Positions 27,210-34,284 of a stretch of 39,509 nucleotides of DNA are shown piece by piece (the stretch's first letter is position 1; the number at the start of each line of letters is the position of its first letter). The notes under the pieces are model-generated. The model was not told the origin of the DNA and did not search any database. It saw only the letters and a list, made by a program, of their open reading frames with translations. The translations under genes and the position numbers were made by a program. The DNA is from an uncultured Bacteroidales bacterium (GTDB lineage: Bacteria; Bacteroidota; Bacteroidia; Bacteroidales; Paludibacteraceae): positions 1 through 39,509 of the forward strand of contig CAMVHW010000002.1 of assembly GCA_947167395.1 (NCBI GenBank). The letters run 5' to 3'.

Positions 27210-28733
27210 TTATTGGACGGTGATGCTGCAGTTCTGGTTGACGGTGAAGATGAACGCCACCTTAACGAACATAGCGGTATATTTTTGGTCTCCTGTAACG
27301 GTGACGGTACGCGGGTTATCGGTGTTTCCGTCGCTCCATTGTGTGAACCGATAGCCTGTGTTGGGAGTAGCGTAGAGTGTAGCGGTGCTTCCTTCGGCAT
27401 AGAGACCTCCGCCAGTGACTGTTCCGTTGGTGGCAGCGGTGGTGATGGTAATCGTATTGAATCCGAAAGGTACGATATCTTTGAACTCTTTCCATCCCGT
27501 AGCATTTTGGTAAGCAGAGACGGCTTTGTAGAGGACATAGAGTGTGCAAATCGTTTTTTCTACGCCGCTAAAGACATTTGAATTAATAGACTGTGGAGTC
27601 TCTCTATAATCGTATATTTCAATCAGGTCGCTGCAGTTCGCGAAAGCCTTTTCTTCAATGCTTGTGACGCTGTTGGGAATCGTTACAGAGGTCAAACTGC
27701 TGCAACCTTCGAAAGCATACCGTTCAATGATTTTGACGCTGTTGGGAATGGTTACGGAGGTCAATTTGCTGCAATTTTGGAAAGCATAGCTTTCAATGCT
27801 TGTGACGCTGTTGGGAATGGTTACGGAGGTCAATTTGCTGCATTCAGAGAAAGCATAGTATCCAATGCTTGTTACGCTGTTGGGAATGGTTATGGAGGTC
27901 AAACTGGTGCAATTATTGAAAGCATAGTTTCCAATGCTTGTGACGCTGTTGGGAATGGTTATGGAGGTTAGGCTTCTGCAATAAGCGAAAGCACCCTCTC
28001 CAATGCTTGTCACGCTGTTGGGAATGGTTACGGAGGTCAATTTGCTGCAAGAAGAGAAAGCAGAGTTTCCGATGGTTGTGACGCTGTTGGGAATGGTTAC
28101 GGAGGTCAATTTGCTGCATTCAGAGAAAGCATAGTTTTTAATGCTTGTAACACCATCGGGAATAACCAAGTCGGCAACTAATGTGCCATTCAGATATAGG
28201 TTATGGGCATAACATAAGGGATTGGTAGTGGAATTATAAAATGCTATGTTGCACCATGCGACTATATCGGATATGTGTACAGCGGTCAATTTGCTGCAAG
28301 AAGAGAAAGCAGAGATTCCAATGCTTGTGACGCTGTTGCCAATGGTTATGGAGGTCAATTTGCTGCAATCGCAGAAAGCAAAGTTTCCGATGGTTGTGAC
28401 GCTGTTGGGAATGGCTATGGAGGTCAAACTGCTGCAGTTATAGAAAGCATCGTTTCCAATGGTTGTGACGCTGTTGGGAATGGTTATGGAGGTCAGAGTG
28501 TAGCAATTTTTGAAAGCCTCAGTACCGATGCTTACGACGGAATATGGTTTGGCATTGTAAGTGATTGTAGTAGGGATAACCACTTCGCCGGTGTAGGTTC
28601 CGCCGGATGTGACAGCTGCCACATTTTTGGTTTCGTTAATAACGTAGGCAATGCCGTCAATCACAACGGAAGCCTGTGTGAGACCTGTGCCGACAAGCGT
28701 GGCAAACAAGAGAATCAGAAGTTTTTGTTTCAT
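27210..28733 (-). CDS. BspA-type leucine-rich repeat surface protein
   Basis: Repeated [22 protein letters not shown] units plus C-terminal FTQWSDGNTDNPRTVTVTGDQKYTAMF; signal peptide. Confidence 0.9.
   Translation of the reverse strand: MKQKLLILLFATLVGTGLTQASVVIDGIAYVINETKNVAAVTSGGTYTGEVVIPTTITYNAKPYSVVSIGTEAFKNCYTLTSITIPNSVTTIGNDAFYNCSSLTSIAIPNSVTTIGNFAFCDCSKLTSITIGNSVTSIGISAFSSCSKLTAVHISDIVAWCNIAFYNSTTNPLCYAHNLYLNGTLVADLVIPDGVTSIKNYAFSECSKLTSVTIPNSVTTIGNSAFSSCSKLTSVTIPNSVTSIGEGAFAYCRSLTSITIPNSVTSIGNYAFNNCTSLTSITIPNSVTSIGYYAFSECSKLTSVTIPNSVTSIESYAFQNCSKLTSVTIPNSVKIIERYAFEGCSSLTSVTIPNSVTSIEEKAFANCSDLIEIYDYRETPQSINSNVFSGVEKTICTLYVLYKAVSAYQNATGWKEFKDIVPFGFNTITITTAATNGTVTGGGLYAEGSTATLYATPNTGYRFTQWSDGNTDNPRTVTVTGDQKYTAMFVKVAFIFTVNQNCSITVQ
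27648..28515. repeat. Array of ~69-bp coding repeats (23-aa LRR units) inside the BspA-like gene, interrupted by a non-repeat segment near 28140-28280
   Basis: Recurring gcttgtgacgctgttgggaatggttacggaggtcaatttgctgca. Confidence 0.85.
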
Positions 28734-28959
28734 AAATGTTTTGGTGTTTTTGGTTAATAATTTAGGTTGTTTTGGTCTTTTTCAATGCATAAACAAATAA
28801 AAGCGTGAATGTTATCCACGCTTATTCTCCTTAGTTAGGTTCCGGAAAGACCCTGCAACAAGAATAAACAATAACGTCCACGCCCGATATGTCTGACCCT
28901 CCCGCCCTGAAGGGCGCGGATGGATATTAACATACCCACGAGGACGCTTATCGCACAAT

Positions 28960-29007
28960 CTTGTTTTGGGTTGCAAATTTTCCGGATTCCAATTGAACCA
29001 AAACAAG
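28960..29007. other. Long inverted repeat / hairpin next to interspersed element copy 1
   Basis: CTTGTTTTGG (28960-28969) ... CCAAAACAAG (28998-29007), perfect 10-bp arms. Confidence 0.7.
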
Positions 29008-29032
29008 CGTCAATAAACGCCTTATTTATTAT

Positions 29033-29123
29033 GTTACCGCTTTTTCAGACTGCCGGTATCAGTCCTCCTTTTTACATCGTGAGGGATGGCTGCTGTTTTA
29101 CGCTGACGGTGGCAGCGGTTATT
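29033..29123 (-). repeat. Interspersed structured intergenic element, copy 1
   Basis: gttaccgctttttcagactgccggtatcagtcctcctttttacatcgtgagggatggctgctgttttacgctgacggtggcagcggttatt; 3' of the AlbA_2 gene. Confidence 0.85.
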
Positions 29124-29193
29124 CGTGCTTTTAATGCTTTATTGTATGCCGGTTGAACCACCTTAACATTGTGCGGAAATTCCGGTATGTGTA

Positions 29194-30558
29194 TTAAAGG
29201 TTTTCTATTATTTCCCAGTGGCCGCCGAAGTCGCCACCGACACGTCGAATGACCCCGCGTTCTTGAAGTTTGGCAATTGCTTTTGCAACCGATCTACGGG
29301 ATATTCCCAGAATATCAGCCATTCTTTGAGTTGTAATTTTGTTATCCTCTTGGATGAGTTCAACTATTCTCTGTGAACTTGTCTGTGTACCTGTCTGTGA
29401 ACTTGTCTGTGTACCACTTGGTGTGGTTTTTTCCGTAGATCTATCTTCGCTTTTCGGGTTAGCTTTGTTGTAGAAGACAGTCCAGATACCGGCACCGTCA
29501 AAGCGCCATTCGGGAGTCGGGCATTTGTAGTCGGTGCAATAGGTCTGGATACGTTCTATACCTTGTCCCCATGCTTCGACCTCTCCGGCACGGAAAAAGG
29601 TGGCGGCGATGTCAGGGTTATGCGGACGGCTGCCATGCTTCTGCGTAAGCGTTTCGACCGTCCAGTCAGCGGGCAGTATCGCCGTATTCCAAATCATCAC
29701 CTTATCATCATATACGCTTATCTGGATGGGGGTAAAGCTGCTGTAGTCTTTGTGGATTAGTGCATTCAGTATTGCCTCGCGCAAGGCGTCTCGCGGTATT
29801 GGAAGTTCGTCTATTCGTTGGAGACCCTCGTAGCGGATATAGGCTTTGGCATACTTGGTAGTCAAGAAGTCCATCGTTTTCTCCATCTGTTGGAAGAGAC
29901 TGCCATGCACCTCGTCCTGATAAAGGAGTTGGTTACGGTCGTTGAAGAAACCTATTTTGACCCATGCTCCTGTGATGAATTTTTCGGGGTCAGCATGGAA
30001 AAGGAGAGCCGCGGCGCGTTTGAGGTAGTTGCCTTCGACCAGATGCAGTTTATCCATCAGTTCGGCGTTGGTCAGTTGCAATTCTGCTTCCGTCATGCGC
30101 TGGCTACGGATAGCATCTTCTTTGAACATACGGATAGAAGGCTCGTCCAAGTCTTCGATCTTCAGATAGGGTTGTGGCACGCTATCCCATGTGCGCCCTC
30201 TCTTGCGCAGCAGAAACTCCTCCAGAGCGTTGCCTGTGAGTTCTTGTTTGGTTGCGCCCGAACGGATGTAGTAGGAGCCATTATAGGCGATTGCCGCCAT
30301 ATTCGGCTCAACAAGGATTTCGAGGTAGGTTTTGCCGTCTTTGGTATGTATATTGACAGTACAAACAATGCCCAATTTCTGGACAATCTTATTGGGGATG
30401 TCCTCTTGCAGTTTATGCGGATTCTCCACGCCGACCACTTCGCCGTTGTCAGCGATTCCGACATAGAGCGTGCCGCCTTGGGAGTTCGCAAAAGCACAGA
30501 TTTCTTTGAGGAAATCGTCCCGCCAAGTTTGTTTGTATTCTACCGTTTGTGTTTCCAT
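29194..30558 (-). CDS. AlbA_2 (Schlafen-type) putative DNA-binding / ATP-binding protein with C-terminal wHTH
   Basis: ETQTVEYKQTWRDDFLKEICAFANSQGGTLYVGIADNGEVVGV; REAILNALIHKDYS; C-terminal MADILGISRRSVAKAIAKLQERGVIRRVG. Confidence 0.9.
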   Translation of the reverse strand: METQTVEYKQTWRDDFLKEICAFANSQGGTLYVGIADNGEVVGVENPHKLQEDIPNKIVQKLGIVCTVNIHTKDGKTYLEILVEPNMAAIAYNGSYYIRSGATKQELTGNALEEFLLRKRGRTWDSVPQPYLKIEDLDEPSIRMFKEDAIRSQRMTEAELQLTNAELMDKLHLVEGNYLKRAAALLFHADPEKFITGAWVKIGFFNDRNQLLYQDEVHGSLFQQMEKTMDFLTTKYAKAYIRYEGLQRIDELPIPRDALREAILNALIHKDYSSFTPIQISVYDDKVMIWNTAILPADWTVETLTQKHGSRPHNPDIAATFFRAGEVEAWGQGIERIQTYCTDYKCPTPEWRFDGAGIWTVFYNKANPKSEDRSTEKTTPSGTQTSSQTGTQTSSQRIVELIQEDNKITTQRMADILGISRRSVAKAIAKLQERGVIRRVGGDFGGHWEIIENL

Positions 30559-30559
30559 G

Positions 30560-30637
30560 GTTACCTCATTAGAACTTGTTCTCCTTTTTACATCGTGAGG
30601 GATGGCTGCTGTTTTTACGCTGTCGGTGGCAGCGGTC
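30560..30637 (-). repeat. Interspersed structured element, copy 2 (left arm degenerate/shortened)
   Basis: ctcctttttacatcgtgagggatggctgctgtttttacgctgtcggtggcagcggt, 3' of the ORF6N gene and abutting the AlbA_2 start codon. Confidence 0.8.
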
Positions 30638-30675
30638 CCCTTTTTAATGCCAGGGAGTGACAGTAGGTTTGTAGG

Positions 30676-31704
30676 TTACATCCTTGTTAATAGATCGTTT
30701 GTGGTTTCTTCCAATTTGGCAAAAGCGCACCATTTTTTGCCAAGGTCTTTGATAGATGCACCTATAAGATAAACGGTGTCATCTATACACAAGAATCGGT
30801 CATGGGCTTTACGAAACACTTGAACATCTATAACAGGATATTGAAGATTATGTCGGTCAATATCTGCCTGTAAATGATCATCAATGTTTTTTGTATAAAT
30901 GGTTGCTGATACTCCAATCTCTCGTTTGTCAAGCAAATTCAGCACTGAGTAATCTATGTAGTTATCAAAGAGAATGATACGAACTTTTGCATCTTTGATA
31001 AGGTTTGCAATCAAAGTATAAGCATCAAAGAATTGACCATCAAACAAAATGCCTTTTTCTATCTCGTTTTTCCTGTCATCTAAACGCTTGAATACCTCCT
31101 CAAATTTGTGGTCACTATCCTCAAATTTCCTATCTATGTCATATAGATATGTGTTGAGTGCCAACTGATTACGTTCCATTATCTCCATACGTTGAAACAT
31201 TTGCGCGTTTGCACCGATGAAATGGCGCATTGCTGTGAAGGCACGCATTATAAGAATGTTTGTTTCAATGGCTTGTGGGGAACGCAATACGCCACTTAAC
31301 ATCGCAATGCCATTTTCAGTAAAAGCGTAAGGGCGTTTTCTTGCACCCATCTTTATAGAATTGGATGTCGCATTTTGCGATGTCCGATTATCGTTATCTA
31401 AAATGGATGTCGCATTTTGCGACTTCCATTTTTCAAACTCCTCTTTCGATAGTTGAAACATAAAATCTGATGGAAAACGTTCAGCGTTGCGTTGTACTTG
31501 TTCGTTCAAACGCCTTGTTTCAACACCATATAACCTTGCCAAATCACGATCAAGCATTACCTGTTGTCCCCTTATTTCAAGAATTAGATTCTCAATGCGT
31601 TCGATTGGTTGTGCTTTTCCCGATTCAAACTTTATTATTTCATCATTTTTTGCCATAATCTTTTCATTGTCGCAAATTGTTAAATCTGCCGCCAAATTAC
31701 TCAT
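30676..31704 (-). CDS. ORF6N domain protein with C-terminal PLD/HKD-like domain
   Basis: IRGQQVMLDRDLARLYGVETRRLNEQVQRNAERFPSDFMFQLS; KMGARKRPYAFTENGIAMLSGVL; C-terminal VRIILFDNYIDYSVLNLL...AHDRFLCIDDTVYLIGASIKDLGKKWCAF. Confidence 0.88.
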   Translation of the reverse strand: MSNLAADLTICDNEKIMAKNDEIIKFESGKAQPIERIENLILEIRGQQVMLDRDLARLYGVETRRLNEQVQRNAERFPSDFMFQLSKEEFEKWKSQNATSILDNDNRTSQNATSNSIKMGARKRPYAFTENGIAMLSGVLRSPQAIETNILIMRAFTAMRHFIGANAQMFQRMEIMERNQLALNTYLYDIDRKFEDSDHKFEEVFKRLDDRKNEIEKGILFDGQFFDAYTLIANLIKDAKVRIILFDNYIDYSVLNLLDKREIGVSATIYTKNIDDHLQADIDRHNLQYPVIDVQVFRKAHDRFLCIDDTVYLIGASIKDLGKKWCAFAKLEETTNDLLTRM

Positions 31705-31774
31705 TTTTCATGCAGATAAATTTGCTATATTCCGTTAAGCCCAAACGAGCGTCAATAAACGCCTTTTTTATTAT

Positions 31775-31863
31775 GTTACCGCTTTTTCAGACTGCCGGTA
31801 TCAGTCCTTCAGTTTTACATCGTGAGGGATGGCTGCTGTTTTTACACTGTCGGTGGCAGCGGG
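31775..31863 (-). repeat. Interspersed structured element, copy 3
   Basis: gttaccgctttttcagactgccggtatcagtccttcagttttacatcgtgagggatggctgctgtttttacactgtcggtggcagcggg; preceded by agcgtcaataaacgcc as in copy 1. Confidence 0.85.
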
Positions 31864-31910
31864 TTGGTATCTTTTAATAATAAATCTTTGCAGATAGGCG
31901 AGAATCATTG

Positions 31911-32114
31911 TTATAATGTCTGATACAAAGACACCGGTCCTTCGTGCCAGCGTTTGGTACTTTCCTGTTCCAATTGTTTATACATCGCAGAGGAATACAC
32001 GCGGCGGATGGCTTCAATCGTACTGATATGTTCGTCTTCTGCCAACATGTCAGCCACCCAACTTACTTTGAAGGGCAGAAGCAGATACAGATTTTGTTGT
32101 GTTATCTCGCTCAT
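31911..32114 (-). CDS. Small protein, third member of the DUF3791/DUF3990 cluster
   Basis: 67-aa ORF with 4-bp ATGA overlap with the upstream DUF3990-like ORF; ...KLEQESTKRWHEGPVSLY-type C-terminus. Confidence 0.65.
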   Translation of the reverse strand: MSEITQQNLYLLLPFKVSWVADMLAEDEHISTIEAIRRVYSSAMYKQLEQESTKRWHEGPVSLYQTL

Positions 32115-32281
32115 GGCAGAATCTCCTTTGCTTTTACAAATGTCAAGGCTTTGAGTGCCCAGTCTTCCGCCTGTTTAGCGGAAGTGGTGGCATAGAAACC
32201 TGTTCCGTAATCCAATGTGCGGGTGGCTTGGCGTATCTCCGGCGTCGGGACGCGCTCTAAACTGCCATGATAGACTCTCAT
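32111..32281 (-). CDS. Truncated DUF3990-like ORF (56 aa), below the ORF-track length cutoff
   Basis: MRVYHGSLERVPTPEIRQATRTLDYGTGFYATTSAKQAEDWALKALTFVKAKEILP; ATGA overlaps at both ends. Confidence 0.75.
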   Translation of the reverse strand: MRVYHGSLERVPTPEIRQATRTLDYGTGFYATTSAKQAEDWALKALTFVKAKEILP

Positions 32282-32493
32282 TGCTTTCTTTTATTGATAA
32301 ATTCGTCAATATCTTCCATAATCCACTGCGCACTTTGGGTGTGCAAGGGTTCGTAACCTGCTTCTAAATATTCCAAGACACCGTATTGGTCAAGGATGCG
32401 CATAGATTGCTCCCCTGTCAAGTGGTGCCGCTGCTTGTATTGCTCAATGCAAAAAGCAAGGAATAGTGATATTTTGTTACTTCGCGTGGACAT
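32278..32493 (-). CDS. DUF3791-like small protein
   Basis: Start trimmed to MSTRSNKISLF (first ORF codon is TTG); ILDQYGVLEYLEAGYEPLHTQSAQWIMEDIDEFI. Confidence 0.75.
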   Translation of the reverse strand: MSTRSNKISLFLAFCIEQYKQRHHLTGEQSMRILDQYGVLEYLEAGYEPLHTQSAQWIMEDIDEFINKRKQ

Positions 32494-32511
32494 ATATTGC
32501 AACTTTCGACG

Positions 32512-32566
32512 GCAAAGGTACAACGGATTGTGCTAATATCCAAATCAATAGTGGTTTTTGTGGTGA
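32512..32566 (-). promoter_or_regulatory. Promoter of DUF3791 cluster (TTTG-N20-TACCTTTGC), duplicated at 24771-24826
   Basis: Top strand GCAAAGGTA...CAAA at correct spacing; ~55 bp closely matches 24771-24826. Confidence 0.65.
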
Positions 32567-32813
32567 TTTCTACATACTACAATACAAGCGGACATAGAAC
32601 GCTGCCTGCTTGTATTGTTGATTTTGAAAAGTTTTAGGAATTATATTGCTTGTTATGAAGCCGTCATTACTGTTTTATGTCAAAAAATTGTGCAAATTCA
32701 CAAAAAAATGAAATAAAACAGCATTTTAATTGAAAGAAAACTTACGTAAATCAGAAAAAAGTAGTACTTTTGTGTCAAATTTTAGTTGCAAATCACAAAA
32801 ATTTAACGTAAAT

Positions 32814-34070
32814 ATGGAAATTTCACGTAAATTGTACCTTCAAAAACTGATCCGTGCAGATGGTAACGGAATGATTAAGATTGTCACCGGCATTCGTCGA
32901 TGCGGAAAGTCTTATCTGCTTTTTAATATCTTTCGGAACTACCTTCTTTCGCAAGGGGTACAGGAAGACCATATCATCGGTTTGGCATTGGATGATCGGG
33001 AGAATAAGAAACTTCTTAATCCGGATAGATTGTTGGATTATATCAACAGTCATATTGTCAAAGACGGGAAGAAGAACTATGTTATATTGGATGAAGTTCA
33101 GTTGGTCGATGACTTCGTGAGTGTGCTGCTTAGTATGACACACAAGCAAAATGTTGAGACGTATGTATCGGGCAGTAATAGCAAGTTCCTGAGCAAAGAT
33201 GTAGTCACCGAGTTCCGTGGTCGCGGATGGGAGATACGTGTTCATCCGCTAAGTTTCGCGGAGTACTTCGCGGGTGTTGGAGGCGACTATAGGAAAGCGC
33301 TATATGACTATTACCGATATGGAGGTCTGCCTCATGTAGCACTTTTGGCTACAGAGGATGAGAAAAAACAGTATTTGCAATCCGTGTTTGAGACAACCTA
33401 TCTGAAAGATGTGATTGAGCGTAATCACCTACGCAATCCGGAGGGAATGCGCAAATTGATTCAAGTGTTGGCTTCCTGCATTGGTTCGTGTACCAACCCG
33501 AACAATATAGTCAACACCTTTATGTCGGGAGAGAAACTGACCATTGCACCGGCAACTATAGAGAACTATTTAGAGCACTTACAAGATGCTTTTATCATCG
33601 GCGAAGCGCAGCGGTACGATGTCAAAGGGCGCAAATATATCGGTTCTGCATCAAAGTATTACTTTGAAGACTTGGGAATCCGCAATATGCTGATTAACTT
33701 CCGCCAGCAGGAAGATACGCATATCATGGAAAACGTTATCTATAACGAGTTGTGTATGCGCGGGTATAGCGTAGATGTAGGTCAGGTAGAGGTCTGGGAA
33801 ACGACTTCTGAAGGCAAGCGATTACGGAAGAATCTGGAGGTGGACTTTGTGGTGAATAATCCGCCTCAGAGAATGTATATCCAATCTGCATTTGTACTTC
33901 AAGACAGGGAAAAGACGGAGAAAGAACAACGTCCGTTGGTGAATATCCCGGATCATTTCCGCAAGATTATTATCCTTGGCAACGATTTCCAACGTGGTTG
34001 GATTGATGATGAAGGGGTTGAGATTGTCAGCATGGAAGATTTCCTTCTCAAACCAAACACTCTTGATTAG
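32814..34070 (+). CDS. AAA ATPase with C-terminal DUF4143 (second copy, opposite strand)
   Basis: Start trimmed to MEISRKLYLQKL; GMIKIVTGIRRCGKSYLLF Walker A, YVILDEVQLVDDF Walker B, NLEVDFVVNN. Confidence 0.9.
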   Translation: MEISRKLYLQKLIRADGNGMIKIVTGIRRCGKSYLLFNIFRNYLLSQGVQEDHIIGLALDDRENKKLLNPDRLLDYINSHIVKDGKKNYVILDEVQLVDDFVSVLLSMTHKQNVETYVSGSNSKFLSKDVVTEFRGRGWEIRVHPLSFAEYFAGVGGDYRKALYDYYRYGGLPHVALLATEDEKKQYLQSVFETTYLKDVIERNHLRNPEGMRKLIQVLASCIGSCTNPNNIVNTFMSGEKLTIAPATIENYLEHLQDAFIIGEAQRYDVKGRKYIGSASKYYFEDLGIRNMLINFRQQEDTHIMENVIYNELCMRGYSVDVGQVEVWETTSEGKRLRKNLEVDFVVNNPPQRMYIQSAFVLQDREKTEKEQRPLVNIPDHFRKIIILGNDFQRGWIDDEGVEIVSMEDFLLKPNTLD

Positions 34071-34098
34071 CCGCGTCTTTTCATCAGACACAGTAAAG

Positions 34099-34139
34099 GT
34101 ATAAGAGAGGACACTTTGTCAGAGTGTCCTCTCTTATAC
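34099..34139. terminator. 17-bp perfect inverted repeat between convergent genes
   Basis: GTATAAGAGAGGACACT-TTGTCAG-AGTGTCCTCTCTTATAC. Confidence 0.75.
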
Positions 34140-34284
34140 TCTTGGTAGCACCAAAAGCGTGGCGGATTACTATAAGAATTGAGGATAATCGGATTGTTCG
34201 CTACGCTCAATCCAACGAGCAAAGATATTATCTAATTGCGAATTATAGTTTGTCATACTGCTACGTCTTTTTAGGGTGAGTTAT

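Noticed and set aside
27777-28757. Plus-strand repetitive ORFs antisense to the LRR gene (e.g. [18 protein letters not shown] repeats)
   Set aside because: Reverse-strand reading of the 69-bp LRR coding repeats; the minus-strand protein is a clear BspA-type LRR protein.
29818-30660. 280-aa plus-strand ORF
   Set aside because: Antisense to the well-supported AlbA_2 gene; no domain signature, and it merely runs into the interspersed repeat.
29033-31863. Recurring plus-strand peptide FQTAGISP.FYIVRDGCCF as a protein family
   Set aside because: It is a translation of the noncoding interspersed repeat; reading frames diverge between copies and lack gene context.
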